Source: Cervus elaphus
Taxonomy: Eukaryota > Chordata > Mammalia > Artiodactyla > Cervidae
Assembly (NCBI RefSeq): GCF_910594005.1
Contig: NC_057843.1
Span: 29,733,001-29,797,000 of the forward strand
Reading direction: 5' to 3'
DNA length: 64,000 nucleotides
The translations under genes were made by a program, and so were the position numbers. Positions 46,401 through 59,070 of the stretch are shown here, piece after piece. Below the pieces are notes generated by a model. The model had not been told where the DNA came from, did not search any database, and worked only from the letters and a program-made list of their open reading frames with translations. The number at the start of each line of letters is the position of its first letter. Position 1 is the stretch's first letter.

Positions 46401-46660
46401 CAACGAATTAGTTTGTTGGAAAGTGTGATGAAATGATCTTATCTTCTCTCAAACACAGATGGCCTGGTTCCTACAGTCTGTGTTTTCTCATAGAGCAAGG
46501 TCATTGGCTCAAAATTACCAAAGTTCATAGGAAATATTTGCCATTGGACCCTTTTCCTTTCTGCATAAGCCTATAAATTAAGAATGTAAGGAAACATTGT
46601 TCACATTTCTGTGTTGGAGATCTGAGGTGCTTAGGAAAATCATCTTGGTTTACACTGCAT
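43476..46660. other. Long unique-looking stretch, slightly GC-rich centre
   Basis: I recognise no transposon across about 3.2 kb. The part at 44590-44890 is GC-richer with a few CpGs (ggagggcgccgccaggtcac) and carries an 82-codon Arg/Ala-rich frame (44648-44896) with no known domain. It is too CpG-poor to call an island. Confidence 0.4.
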
Positions 46661-46662
46661 CG

Positions 46663-46868
46663 TGCTTGTGATCAGTCATCAAGTCATATCCGACTCTTTG
46701 TGACCCTATGGGCTGTAGCCCACCTGGCTCCTCAGTCCACAAGATTCTCCAGGCAAGAATACTGGAGTGGGTTGCCATTTCTTCCTGCAGGGAACCTTCC
46801 CAACCTAGGGATCAAATCCAAGTCTTCTAAGCAGGAGGATTCTTTACCACTGCATGACCAGGGAGGCC
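46663..46868 (-). mobile_element. Bov-tA SINE
   Basis: Minus-strand head ggcctccctggtcatgcagt, then gaatcctcctgcttagaaga and the aggaagaaatggcaacccac block, ending in the BovB-like tail. Moderately diverged; no clear TSD. Confidence 0.9.
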
Positions 46869-46899
46869 TAATAACATTTAACTGTCACCTTGACCCCAT

Positions 46900-47055
46900 A
46901 AGATGATGATCACTTGCCCTCTTTTGTGGTTGAAGACCCTGCAGTTTAGATACATTAAATAATTCACCTGAAGTCATGTAGTTGGCACATAGCTGTTTTA
47001 AGGTTCTGATCAAAGTCTGTCTAATTCCAAATTTTGTATTCCTTCCACTCAACCA
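46900..47055 (-). mobile_element. MIR SINE, reverse
   Basis: Reversed MIR order: gaccctgcagtttagataca, taaataattcacctgaagtc, atgtagttggcacatagctg, aggttctgatcaaagtctgt, ctaattccaaattttgtatt. Confidence 0.6.
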
Positions 47056-48630
47056 ATCTGGCCAAGAATGACATGCTGTGATGAAAAAATCTTGATGTTT
47101 TTCTCCCCTCAAATTTGAAGGCTATCTCAGTGACTAATGGGGACTTTGTTCCTTATTCACAACATTCCTCGTGGATTATAAAGTAAGGACCCTTGAGACT
47201 GGGTGACCTCATTATGACCTCACCTCAGCCCTCAGCTTTTTCTTGCTGGTCACCAATACGTCAGACAAATGTGTCTTATCTGCCACAATCATTACTATGC
47301 CTACATTTCCCACAAATTGAAGATGTCACTTGCCCTTCTTTTTTGTTTCAAGGAACTAATATTTTAGCTGATAAGAGTCGAGCTTAAGAAAACTTGAAAG
47401 TAAACGTAGAGTTTGCTCCTGGCGCGTGGATGGAACATAAGCTTGGGATGTGCAGCTGGGAAAATGTGCTTGTCCCTGAACTACAGATTCCCGATTTGTG
47501 AATTTGGGAGGCTCAATAATGAGTACTGTGACGGCTGCGACTTAGTGGCAGCTGATATCATCTGCCAGCTTTGCATATATTCCTCTTCATTTTCTAAGGC
47601 AAACCACAGATGTTTTATCCCTTGTGATCACACCTGCAGACCTAAAACCAGTTTTTTGTTGTTTTTTTTGTTTTTTGGGAGAGCAGATGTTTTGAAATTG
47701 GAAGTTACATGATTGGATGGGGGAAAAAAAACAAAAACAAAAGTATTCCACTATTCCTTTATATATTCAAATGCCAGAAAGTAAGTTCTCTTATGATATG
47801 AAAGACCAGCAGTCTTGTCTTTTTCTGTTTCCCTTAATCCAGAGAGCAATTTTGACACTTTATTTACATAATAGATGATAGGTTTTATTCTAGCCCTGAG
47901 ATTCAACTCATTTTTAATAAATAGTGACCCACTGGTATAAAATAAAAAAAGGCTTTTAAGTCATATGAGGGTACCACATTTGCTGATGCAAAAATGCTTT
48001 CATCTGATAGAAAAGTTAATTAAGCAATAAGAAATGATGTGACATGAATTATTATGTAATAACTCACACCTTTGGTGTGGCTAGGTGTAAACCAGAAGGC
48101 TAATGACCCCTTCAGCATTTAGGTGTGAATTATGCTATAATAACTCAAGCTTTGAGGTTTCCATTGAAGTGGGGTGGTGGGTCTTTGGGAGCAGGGGGAG
48201 AAAACCAAGGACAAAAATTGATCTCCAACAAGTGAGAGAGGATAACACAGGGTCATTTTTCTTTAGAATTACATATGCAGCCATTAAAGACATTAGTGAC
48301 AAGAATTTGGGGGTGAAGTTCACTGGGATTCTTTCAGTCCTTCCTCAAAGCTTTGAGAAGACACCATAAACTTTTAACTTAGGGCTGGGTACACCGTACT
48401 GGGGAAAATGCTTTACCAGAAGTAAAGGCACTTGGACATTCCTCAAGTGGGATGGAGTCTTTCTGACACAAGGGGGAAAATAAGTGACCTCTTTACAACT
48501 TCTGTAATTTTATATTCTGCCCTCTGATTTAGGGGGAAAAACCATCCTAAGAATCAGCCCTCATGGGTCATGAGGAACATGGATCCAGTTACCCAAGTCT
48601 TCTGCATCAGAATAATACCCCTTGCTTCTC
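47056..48630. other. Intergenic sequence, nothing recognised
   Basis: Contains a 99-codon Cys-containing frame at 47413-47712 (+) without a recognisable zinc-binding spacing, and T-rich tracts near 47654-47677. No repeat or gene called. Confidence 0.4.
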
Positions 48631-48632
48631 TA

Positions 48633-48930
48633 TTGTTGTTGTTCAGTAGTTAAGTCGTGTCTGACTCTGCGACTCCTTGAACTTCAGCACGCTAGGCTTC
48701 CCCATCCTTCACTGTCTCCTGGAGTTTGCTCAAACTCATGTCTATTGAGTCAGTGATGCCATCCAACCATCTCATCCTCTTTTGCCCCCTTCTCTTGTCC
48801 TCAGTCTTTCCCAGCATTAGGGTCTTTTCCAATGAGTCAGCTCTTCGCATCAAGTGGCCAGAGTATTGGGGCCTCAGCATCAATCCTTCCAGTGAATATT
48901 CAGAGTTGATCTCTTTTAGGATTGACTGGT
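48633..48930 (-). mobile_element. BovB LINE, 5-prime truncated
   Basis: Starts with a (TGT)n-like tail variant gttgttgttcagtagttaag and covers only the C-terminal end of the BovB protein, stopping at gattgactgg. Many small changes. TSD not evident (TACC-like bases on both sides only). Confidence 0.9.
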
Positions 48931-49872
48931 ACCTTATCAAACTGAGGTTGGCTTTTGGTTCAGAAATAAGGCGCAGAAGCAGGCTTGATGCCCCACAGCT
49001 TGTTTGATCTAAAGAAATAAAAAGAAACAGTGCAAAAATCACAGCATAAAGATTTACATAGAATGAGTGCATTCAATAGCACATATGAAAAAGAAGGCAC
49101 AAAATTAGGTCCCCAGAGAGATTCTCCTAACCTTTTTTTCCCCCTTTCATGGGTATATCAACTTAATGAATGATGGTATACCTAACAAGTCCCAATGTGT
49201 CCTTGTTAATCCCACAGCTGGATAGATTGAGAACCAATCAGATTTCTCAGTTAAAAATCCATTTTTATCAGAAAACATCTAGAAAGGAAGGAGAAGCATT
49301 TTTCCCCCTTTGAGTGTCGACATGTAGAGCTGATGGAGATTGACAAGAAGGTGTCCTGTCCAGCCCCACTCAACTCAAGCTGCACATAGAACAGCTTTCC
49401 TTCTTCCCTCTTGTTCGCCTCCTTCAACCTCCAGCCACAGCCTGCACAGAGATGAGCAGTTCAGCAAATCTGCGACTTCAGATCTTACAAGTTTGCTGGT
49501 AAAATTCCAAAATTCATAGTCAGACCATGCCTCCCTCCATACGACTAACATATGGTATTAACAAATTTTATCAACACTGTATAAAGGGAACAGCTTCAGA
49601 ATGTGTTTCTGTTATTCTTACAGTTACTCTGTTGCCTTTCAGCATGGCACTGATATTGCCTCTTTGGTCCTGTTTGAAAGGCTGATTTTAACATTAATTT
49701 CTTCTCTTAAAAGGCTTCATTGTGAAATTCTTACTTTGTTTGCTGAGTTGCAATTTGGTCTCTTTGTTGAGCAAGTAGCAACCTTATACTTTCCTATTTA
49801 TCTCATAAAGATTTATAATGTATTTTGTTAACAAACTCCATGGCGGCAGATTGATTTTGATGAACAAAGATG
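48931..49872. other. Intergenic sequence, nothing recognised
   Basis: No family or gene recognised. Confidence 0.4.
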
Positions 49873-49896
49873 ATCTAGAGTAGGGGTCAGCAAACT

Positions 49897-50205
49897 TTGT
49901 CTGTAAGAAGCCAAATAGCAAGCATTTTTGGCTTTGTAGAGCTTCTTGACTGTGGCTCAGATCATAAGCTTCTGATTGCAAAACTCAGGCTTAAGATGAA
50001 GAAAGTAGGGAAAACCATTAGGCCATTCAGGTATGACCTAAATCAAATCCCTTATGATTATACATTGGAGGTGAAGAATAGATTCAAGGAATTAGATCTG
50101 GTAGACAGAATGCCTGAAGAACTTTGGATGGAGATTCATAACATTGTACAGGAGGCAGTGGACAAAACCATCCCAAAGAAAAAGAAATGCAAGAAGGCAA
50201 AGTGA
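49897..50205 (+). pseudogene. BovB endonuclease end and linker start
   Basis: A 102-codon frame whose first about 13 residues come from the hAT element. From residue about 16 it is BovB: DCGSDHKLLIAKLRLK, KKVGKTIRPFRYDLNQIPYD, PEELWMEIHNIVQEAVDKTI and the Lys-rich KKKKCKKAK. The SDH triad that closes the APE-type active site is intact, but the rest of the domain is missing by truncation. Confidence 0.85.
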
Positions 50206-52066
50206 TTGTCCAAAGAGGCTTTACAAATATCCAAGGAAAGAAGAGAAGAGAAAAGGAGGGATATACACAACTAAATGCAGTGTTCCAAAGAAGAGCAAGG
50301 AGAGATAAGAAGGCCTTCTTAAATGAACAATGTGAAGAAATAAAGGAAAACAATAGAATGGGAAAGACTAGAGATCTATTCAAGAAAATTGGAGCTATCA
50401 AAGGAATATTTCATGCAAAGATGAGCACAATAAAGGATAGAAACAGTAAGGACTTAACAGAAGGAGAAGATATTAAGAAGAGGTGGCAAGAAAATACAGA
50501 AGGACCATACAAAAAATGTCTTAAACAGGATAACGATAATGGTGTGGTCAGTCACCTAGAACCAGACATCCTAGAGTGTGAAGTCAAGGAAGCATTACTA
50601 TGAACAAAGCAGGTGATGGAATTCCAGCTGAGCTATTTAAAATCTTAAAAGATGATGCTGTCAGAATGCTGCATTTAATGTGTCGGCAAATTTGAGAAAC
50701 TCAGCAGCAGTCGCAGGACTGGAAAAGGTCAGTTTTCATTTCAATCCCAAAGAAGAGCAATGCCAAAGAATGTTCAAACTACCTTACAATTGCTCTCATT
50801 TCACAAGCTAACAAGATAATACTCAAAATCCTTAAAGTCAGGCTTCAATGATAGGTGAATTGGGAACTTCCAGATGTACAAGCTGGGTTTAGGAAAGGCA
50901 GAGGAACCAGAGATCAAGTTTCCAACATCCACTGAATCATAAAGAAAGCAAGGAAGTTCCAGAAAAACATCTACTACTGCTTCACTGAAGATATAAATTT
51001 TTTGACTGTGTGGACCACAACAAACTGTGGAAAATTCTTAAAGAGATGGGAGTACCAGAACATCTTACTTGTCTCTTGTGAAACCTGTATGCAAGACAAG
51101 AAGTAACACAACTGGACATAAAACAAATGACTGCTTCAAAATCGGGAAAGGAGTATGATAAGGCTGCATATTGTCACCCTGCTTATTTAATTTCTATGCA
51201 GCATACATCATGGAAATGCCAGGCTGGATGAATCACAAGCTGGAATCAAGATTGCCAGGAGAAATATCAACAACTTCAGATATGCAGCTGATACCACTGT
51301 CATGGCAGAAAGTGAAGAGGAACTAAAGAGTTTCTTGCTGAAGGTGAAAAAGGAGAGTGAAAAAGCTGGCTTGAAACTTAACATTCAAAAGTTTAAGTTC
51401 ATGACATCTGGTCCCATCACTTCATGGCAAATAGAGGGGAAAATGTAGAAACAGTGACAGATTTTATGTTCCTGGGCTTCAAAATCCCTGCAGACAGTGA
51501 CTGCAGCAATGAAAGTAAAAGACGCTTGCTCCTCGGAAGGAAAGCTATGACAAATCTAGACAGTGTATTAAAAAGCAGAGACTTCACTCTGCTGACAAAG
51601 GTATGCATGGTCCAAGATAGGGTTTTCCCAGTGGTCATGTATGTATGTGAGAGTTGGACCATAAAAAAGACTGAACACTGAAGAATTGATACTTTTGAAT
51701 TTTGGTGTTGGAGAAGACTCTTGAGAGTTCCCTGGACTGCAAGGAGATCCAACCAGTCCATCCTAAAGGAAATCAGTCCTGAATACTCATTTGGAATGAC
51801 TGATGCTGAAGTTGAATCTCCAATACCTTGACCAACTGATGCTAAGAGCCGACACATTGGAAAAGACTCTGATGCTGGGAAAGACTGAAGGCAAAAGGTG
51901 AAGGGAGTGGCAGAGGATAACATGATTAGATCATGTCACCGACTCAATGGATATGAATCTGAGCAAACTCACGGAGGTAGTGAAGGACAGAGGAGCCTGG
52001 CATGCTACAGTCCATGGGGTTGCAAAGAGTGGGACATGACTTGGCAACTGTACAATAAGAACAATC
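49940..52066 (+). mobile_element. BovB LINE, 2.1 kb, inside the hAT element
   Basis: Starts at the end of the endonuclease domain and runs through linker, reverse transcriptase and tail. Coding blocks: DCGSDHKLLIAK (with the SDH triad), KVGKTIRPFRYDLNQIPYDY, RMGKTRDLFKKIGAIKG, an in-frame-broken palm, then TVTDFMFLGFK. Motif C reads YAAD (51281-51292), which removes one catalytic Asp. A tentative TSD is CTTTGTAG on the left and CTTTTATAG on the right. More diverged than the copies at 26 and 53 kb. Confidence 0.93.
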
Positions 52067-52299
52067 CTTTTATAGGTCCTCAGCTCTCCCATCATGGTGT
52101 AAAACTAGCCAAACAATCCATATAAGAGTGTGCCAATAAAAACTTACTAACAAAAATTGGTAGTAGGCTCAGCCAGACAAGCAGGCCATGTTTGCCAACC
52201 CATGGTTTAGAGAGGCCAAGGAAAGTGGACTTATTCTCTTCCCTCACTTTGAATAACAGTTTCTCAAGAGATGAGAAGGGATTATGAAGGCTGGAATGT

Positions 52300-52480
52300 T
52301 AGCACAAAAGTACAGTGGCATATTGAAAAGGTAAAAAATCTGGAGTCAGATAGATGAGTGAGTGCATTTTGGTCCAGCTACTTTCTCCTGTGTGACTTTG
52401 GGAAAGTCACCAAACTTCTCTGAGCTGTACTTTCTTCTTCCTTAAAAGAGCAGTCATAATATCTAGGGCAAAATTATTAG
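52300..52480 (+). mobile_element. MIR SINE
   Basis: Sense MIR order: gtaaaaaatctggagtcaga, tggtccagctactttctcct, gtgtgactttgggaaagtca, ccaaacttctctgagctgta, aagagcagtcataatatcta. Confidence 0.75.
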
Positions 52481-53020
52481 CTTTGCATATACCATTGTCC
52501 TCCCTTTCTTCCTGGGCTCGCAGCTAGACTACATCCACCAGCATCTCTTATAAGCAGGCACTTTCTTATGACTAAGTTCTCATCAATAGAATGCACAGAG
52601 ATGTGTGCTTGTTCTAGTCTAGTCCAGCTCCATCCACATTCTGCATTCCGCTGGCTTACAACCTGGACGTGGTGGAGTGTAGCCTTCAGTATGTATAGAA
52701 GAACAAATCAAATGCAGGATATGGAGAAAGAAGAGGGAAGGAACCTGGTCCCTGAAGGGCTATTTTCAGTGATGCCTAATGAGCTGAAATGCTTTTTGTG
52801 AGTAAAAAATAAACATTGCTCTTGAATGTGTTCACTTAAGTGTTCTCTCACTTCACAAGCCTAAAGTAAAAATACATCTAATTTGCATGATTATTATAAA
52901 GATATAAGATAATTCATATAATGTGCTTGGTATTTAGTTGGTATTTGGGAAGGGATAATGTTTTTCTGTTTTGTTACTCCAGTGGCAAGTGGAAAAGTTA
53001 GTTAAGAGGTAGGTTCAGTT
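52481..53020. other. Intergenic sequence, nothing recognised
   Basis: No family or gene recognised. Confidence 0.4.
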
Positions 53021-53031
53021 TTTGGCAGGAG

Positions 53032-53923
53032 GTGATCTCACATGCTAGTAGAGGAATGATCAAAATTCTCCAAGCCAGGCTCCAGCAATACATGAACTGC
53101 GAACTTCCAGATGTTCAAGCTGGTTTTAGAAAAGGCAGAGGAACCAAAAATCAAATTGCCAACATCCAATGGATCATTGAAAAAGCAGGAGAGCGCCAGA
53201 AAAACATCTATTTCTGCTTTATTGACTATGCCAAAGCCTTTGACTGTGTGGGTCACAATAAACTGGAAAATTCTGAAAGAGATGGGAATACCAGACCACC
53301 TGACCTGCCTCTTGAGAAATCTGTATGCAGGTCAGGAAGCAACAGTTAGAACTGGACGTGGAACAACAGACTGGTTCCAAACAGGAAAAGGAGTATGTCA
53401 AGGCTGTATATTGTCACCCTGCTTATTTAACTTATATGCAGAGTACATCATGAGAAACGCTGGGCTGGATGAAGCACAAGCTGGAATCAAGATTGCCGGG
53501 AGAAATATCAATAACCTCAGATATGCAGATGAAACCACCCTTATGGCAGAAAATGAAGAGGAACTAAAGCACCTCTTGATGAAAGTGAAAGGGGAGAGTG
53601 AAAAAGTTGGCTTAAAGCTTAACATTCAGAAAACTAAGGTCATGGCATCTGGTCCCATCACTTCATGGCAACTAGATGGGGAAACAGTGGAAACAGTGGC
53701 TGACTTTAATTTTTTGGGCTCCAAAATCACTGTAGATGGTGATTGCAGCCATGAAATTAAAAAATGCTTACTCCTTGGAAGGAAAGTTATGACCAAACTA
53801 GACAGTGTGTTAAAAAGCAAAGACATTACTTTGTCAGCAAAGGTCCATCTAGTGAAGGCTATGGTTTTTCCAGTAGTCGTGTATGGATGTAACAGTTGGA
53901 TTATAAAGAAAGCTGAGCACTGA
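53032..53923 (+). pseudogene. BovB reverse transcriptase with YADE motif
   Basis: The upstream frame has PDVQAGFRKGRGTKNQIAN and motif A (FIDYAKAFDCV). A loss of two bases after HNKL (about 53261-53266) shifts the frame. The remaining palm and C-terminal part then read in one long frame: NWKILKEMGIPDHLTCLLRN, motif B GKGVCQGCILSPCLFNLYA, motif C as YADE and FLGSKITVDGDCSHEIKK, to a stop at the WIIKKAEH point. Asp to Glu at the second catalytic Asp would be expected to impair metal binding. No other gene is nearby. Confidence 0.9.
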
Positions 53924-54306
53924 AGAATTGATGCTTTTGAACTGTGGTGTTGCAGAAGATTCTTGAGAATCCCTTGGACTGCAAGGAGATCTAACCAGTC
54001 CATCCTAAAGGAGATCATTCCTGGGTGTTCATTGGAAGGACTGATGCTGAAGCTGAAACTCCAATACTTTGGCCACCTGATGCAAAGAGCTGACTCATTT
54101 GAAAAGACCCTGATGCCTGGGAAAGATTGAGGGTGGGAGGAGAAGGGGATGACAGAAGATGAGATGGTTGGATGGCATCACCAACTCAATGGACATGAGT
54201 TTGTGTAAACTCTGGGAGTTGGTGATAGACAGGGAGGCATGGTGTTCTGCGGTTCATGGGATCACAAAGAGTTGGACACGACTGAGTAACTGAACTGATC
54301 TGATAA
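53034..54306 (+). mobile_element. BovB LINE, 1.27 kb, relatively young
   Basis: Starts in the reverse-transcriptase fingers and ends with the standard tail (acgactgagtaactgaactg). Flanks TTTGGCAGGAGGT (53021-53033) and TTTTGCAGGAGGT (54307-54319) form a 12-of-13 TSD. Only a 2-bp deletion near 53264 and a later stop break the frame, but motif C is altered. Confidence 0.94.
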
Positions 54307-54319
54307 TTTTGCAGGAGGT

Positions 54320-55195
54320 CTCCTGTCCTCCAGCCTGGGATTCAATCTACTCTACATTAATTGGAGCATGTTTGGGGAGGCATGGGAATGTGCAGGGTGG
54401 GCAAAATTGGGTTAGAATACCAGCCATTAGCTAGGAGGTCAGGGAGAGAGAACTAGAAGAGGTTCGCACTGAGATTACTGCATAGACACATGTACAGGCG
54501 TGTGTGTGTGTACAAATGCACATACATGTTGGAACAGGACTATGGCCTTGTTTTTTGTGTGTAGATGAGCTCTTGGTTATTTTTTGGAAAATACTTTTTA
54601 TACCTCTTCAATTTTTACTTCTGAAAAATCTTTCAGCAAAGAATTTCTTTGAGATATATTTTATTTGAGGAGGAAAGTGTGTTATGGAATATAACAATCT
54701 TTATGAAAGATTGTTCTTACATAGATAATACATTGAAATTAGATTTATAAAATTAAAAAATAGAAATGAGATTATAAATGTACTATCCAAAGTAAACCTA
54801 GAGTAGCAAGTTGTTGTATATTACCCTAGTCATATGTGTAAAATGGTCATAGGGTGTGTGTGAATGTGTGTGTGTGTGTGTGTGTAATTATACATATATA
54901 ATTATACACACATGACCACTTTAAATATATATATGTACACATACATATGTATATATACAATTTTGTTTCCTGTCTTAAATGTAGGCATTTCCCAGTTATT
55001 ACATATTCTTCTAAGACATTTTCTCAGTGATTGTATGAAGAATATAATTTATGGAAACATCCTTCTGAAATTTTCTAATTTTTTCTATAAATAGATTATT
55101 ATATATAAATGTATATTATGCAAATAATATAACCCAATAGCTAGCTATCTTGTATTCATTCTTTTTCTTATCATAAGAATAATACTTGCAGAATA
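54320..55195. other. AT-rich intergenic sequence
   Basis: A (TG)n repeat lies at 54853-54885 and a shorter one near 54498-54512. Otherwise nothing recognised. Confidence 0.4.
54853..54885. repeat. (TG)n microsatellite
   Basis: About fifteen TG units with one GAATG interruption, followed by TA-rich palindromic bases. Confidence 0.95.
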
Positions 55196-55199
55196 CAAA

Positions 55200-55465
55200 A
55201 TATTCTGATTATATCACTTTCCAGCTTAAAACCCTTTAAAGGCCACTTCTTATTCTTGTGAAAAAAATTGGCATCATTGGCATAACCACCAAGACTCTTC
55301 CCAATCAGGTTCTTGCTGACCTTTTCAGCCACCTCCATTGTTTCCCTGGACCCTTCACCTAAATCCATTTACTCTGATTGCAATTATCAAAATATGCTGT
55401 AATCTCCCCACAAAGCCTCATTTAGGTTTTCTGTCTGAAAGACTTCCTATTCCATCCAGCCATAC
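55200..55465 (+). mobile_element. L2 LINE fragment
   Basis: Sense L2 order: tttccagcttaaaacccttt, aaaggccacttcttattctt, ggcatcattggcataaccac, caagactcttcccaatcagg, tgctgaccttttcagccacc, gaaagacttcctattccatc. Confidence 0.65.
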
Positions 55466-56253
55466 ATTTTTAATTATAGCGCATTCTTTTCTCTTGTTTT
55501 AAACTTTCTATTAACTTATTTTTCTCCAATATTATTGAGATAAAATTGTCATATAACATTTATAAGGTCAGGATGTATAACACAATGACTTGATATATGT
55601 ATTGTAAAGTGATCAATGAAGTAAGATTTAAATTCATTATCTCATATACTTAAGAATTTTCTTGTGTTAACTTTTAAGATATTGTACTATCAGCCTCTCA
55701 AATATACAATATGGTATTGTTAACTTTTGGTGATCAGTCACTAAGTAGTGTCCAAATCTTTGTGACCCCATGGACTGTAACATGTCAGGCTCCTCTGTCT
55801 TACACTGTCTCCTGAGGATTGCTCAAATTCAGGTCCATTGAGGCAGTGATGCTATCTAATGAGACATCTCATTCTCTGCTAGCCCTTTCTCCTCTTACCT
55901 TCAATCTTTTCCAGCATTAGGGTCTTTTCCAATTCAGCTCTTTGCATCAGGTGGCCAAAGTATTGGAACTTCAACTTTAGCATCAGTCTTTCCAATGAAT
56001 ATCCAGGGTTGATTTCATTTAGGACTGACTGGTTTGATCTTTTTGCTGTTCAAGGGCCTCTCAAGAGTCTTATCCAGCACCACAATTGGAAAGCATCAAA
56101 TCTTAGGTGCTCTGCCTCTGTTATGGTCCAACTCTCACTTCTGTACATGACTACTGGTAAAACCATAGCTATGACTGTGTGAAACATTGTTGGTAAAGTG
56201 ATATCTCTACTTTTTAACATATTGTCTAGATTTGTCATAGCTTTCTTTCCAAG

Positions 56254-56446
56254 TGAGTGAGTAAAAGTTGCTGAGTCGTGTCTAACTCTTTGTGACCTAT
56301 GGACTATACAGTCCATGGAATTCTCTAGGCCAGAATACTAGAGTAGCTGTTCCCTTCTCCAAGTGATCTTTTCAACCCAGGGATCAAACCCAGGTCTCCT
56401 GCATTGCAGGCAGATTCTTTACCAACTGAGCCACAAGGGAAGCCCA
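56254..56446 (-). mobile_element. Bov-tA SINE inside reverse BovB
   Basis: Minus-strand head gggcttcccttgtggctcag, the tRNA-like block and gatcacttggagaagggaac, ending in the BovB-like tail. TSD TTCTTTCCAA (56243-56252) against TTCCTTCCAA (56447-56456). The host BovB continues on both sides. Confidence 0.9.
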
Positions 56447-58560
56447 TTCCTTCCAAAGAGCAAGTGTTTTTTAATTTCATGGCTGCAGTCACCATCCGCA
56501 GTGATTTTGGAGCCCAAAAAAATAAAATCTGTAGGTGCTTCCAATTTTTCCCCTTCTATTTGCCATTAAGTGATAGACTGGATGCCATGAACTTAGTTTT
56601 TTGAATGTTGATTTTCAAGCCAGCTTTTTCACTCTCCTCTTTAACCCTCATCAAGAAACTCTTTAGTTCCTCTTCACTTTCTGCCATGAGAGTGGTATCA
56701 TCTGCATTATCTGAGGTTGTTGATATTTCTCCTGGCAATCTTAATTCTGGCTTATGATTCATCCAGCTTGGCATTTTGCATGACATACTCTGCTTAGCAG
56801 TTAAATAAGCAGGTTGACAATATACAGCCTTATTGTACTCCTTTCCCAATTTTGAACCAATCCATTGTTCCATATCCAGTTCTAATTGTTGCTTCTTAAT
56901 CTGCACACAGATTTCTTAGGAATTAGGTGGTATGGTACTCCCATCTCTTTAAGAATTTTTCACAATTTGTTGTGATCCACACAGTCAAAGGTTTTAGCAT
57001 AGTCAATGAAGCAGAAGTAGATGATTTTTCTGCAGTTCTATTGCTGTTTTTCTGCTATTTCTATTCTATTTTTCTGCTGTCTCCATGATCCAACGAATGT
57101 TGGCAATTTGATCTCTGGTTGTTCTGCCTTCTCTAAACCCAGTTTGTACATCTGGAAGTCCTCAGTTCACATACATCTGAATACTGCTGAAGACTATCTT
57201 GAAGAATTTTGAGCATTGTCTTGTTGGCATGTGAAATGAAACTGTATGATAATTTGAACATTCTTTGGCATTGTCCTTCTGTGGGATTGGAATGAAACCT
57301 GACCTTTGACAGTCCTGTGGCTACTGCTGAGTATTCCAAATTTGTTGACATATTGAATGCAGCACTTTAGCCACATCATTTTTTAAGAATTTAAACAATT
57401 CAGCTGGAATTCTGTCACCTCCCCTCACACTGTTCATAGTTATGCTTCCTAAGGCGCTCTTGACTTTACACTCCAGTATATTTGGCTCTAGGTGAATGAC
57501 CACACTATTGTGGTTATGTGGGTCTAAGACATTTTTAATATGTTTGCTACTGTATGCAAGCTACCTCTTATTAATCTCATCTGCTTGTTAGATCCTTAAC
57601 ATTTCTGTCCTTTATCATGCCCATTGTTGCATGAAGTGTTCCCTTGATATCTCCAATTTTCTTGAAGAGACCTCTAGTCTTTCCTATTCTATTGCTTTCC
57701 TTTATTTCATTGCACTGTTCATTTAATAAAGCCTTCCTATATCTCTTTGTTGTTCTGTGGAAATGTGCATTCAGTTGGATATATCCTTCCTTTCCTATCA
57801 TGCCTTTCGCTTCTCTTCTTTCCTTGGCCATTTGTAAAGCCTCCTCAATCACTTTGCCTTCTTGCATTTTTTTCTTCTTCAGGATGGTTTTCGCCACTGC
57901 CTCCTATACAATGTACAAACCTCTGTCCATAGTTCTTCAGGCACTCTGTCTACCAGATCTAATCCCTTGAATTTATTTGTCACCTCCACTGTATAATCAT
58001 AAGGAATTTGATTTAGTTCATAACTGAATGGCCTAGTGATTTTCCCTACTTCTTCACTTTAAGCCTGAATTTTGCAATCAGGAACTCATGATCTGAGCCA
58101 CATTTAGCTCGCGGTCTCATTTTTGCTGATGATATAGAGCTTCTCCATTTTGGCTACAAAGAACATAATCAATTTGATTTTGGTATTGACCATGTAGTGA
58201 TGTCCATGTGTATTGCTGGGCATGTGTAACCTAAATCAGATCCCTTAAGATTATACAGTAGAAGTGACAAATAGATTCAAGGGATTAGATCTGATAGAAT
58301 GCCTGAAAAACTATGGATGGAGGTTTGTGACATTGTGCAGGAGGCAGGGATCAAGACCATCCCCAAGAAAAAGAAATGCAAAAAGGTGAAATGCTTGTCT
58401 GAGGACGCCTTACAAATAGCTGAGAAAAAAAAAGAGAGAAGCAAAAGGCAAAGGACAAAAGGAAAGATATACCCATCTGAATGCGGAGTTCCAAAGAACA
58501 AGGAGAGATAAGAAAGCCTTCTTCAGTGATCAATGCAAAGAAATAGAGGAAAACAATAGA

Positions 58561-59070
58561 ATGGGAAAGACTAGAGATCTCTTCAAGAAAAGTAGACATA
58601 CCAAGGGAATATTTTATGAAAAGATGGGCACAATAAAGGACAGAAATTCTTTGGACCTAGTAGAAGCAGAAGATATTAAGAGGAGGTGGCAACAATACAC
58701 AGAAGAACTATACAAAAAAGGTTTTCATGACCCAGATAACCACAATGATGTGATCACTCACCTAGAGTCAGACATCCTGGAATGTGAAGTCAAGTGGGCC
58801 TTAGGAAGCATCACTAAGAACAAAACTAGCAGAGGTAATGGAATACCAGTTGAGCTATTTCAAATCCTAAAAGATAATGCTGTGAAAGTGCTGCACATAA
58901 TTTGCCAGCAAATTTGGAAAACTCAGCAGTGGCCTCAAGACTGGAAAAGGTCAGTTTTCATTCCAATCCCAAAGAAAGGAAATGCCAGACAGTGTTCAGA
59001 CTACTGCACAAATGCACTCATCTCACACACTAGCAAAGTAATGCTCAAAATTCTGCAAGTCAGGCTTTAA
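58561..59070 (+). pseudogene. BovB linker and reverse-transcriptase N-terminal remnant
   Basis: A 169-codon frame with MGKTRDLFKKSRHTKG, DLVEAEDIKRRWQQYTEELY, THLESDILECEVKWALGSIT, ELFQILKDNAVKVLHIICQQ, IWKTQQWPQDWKRSVFIPIP and KKGNARQCSDYCTNALISH, ending at a stop in LQVRL. The frame covers the linker and the first reverse-transcriptase motifs but not motif A. Confidence 0.88.

Larger units (their letters stand above)
49881..52204 (+). mobile_element. hAT-Charlie non-autonomous element split by BovB
   Basis: Left end taggggtcagcaaactttgt, ctgtaagaagccaaatagca, atttttggctttgtag; right end tgtgccaataaaaacttact, gcaggccatgtttgccaacc. The two ends are inverted repeats of one another, as in the MER58-like group (name uncertain). 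Flanks ATCTAGAG (49873-49880) and GTTTAGAG (52205-52212) resemble the hAT TSD preference nTCTAGAn. The middle is occupied by a BovB copy. Confidence 0.8.

Noticed and set aside
47413..47712. Cys-containing 99-codon frame as a small zinc-binding protein
   Set aside because: Cys spacing fits no finger type I know, and the C-terminal part is translated from a T-rich tract.
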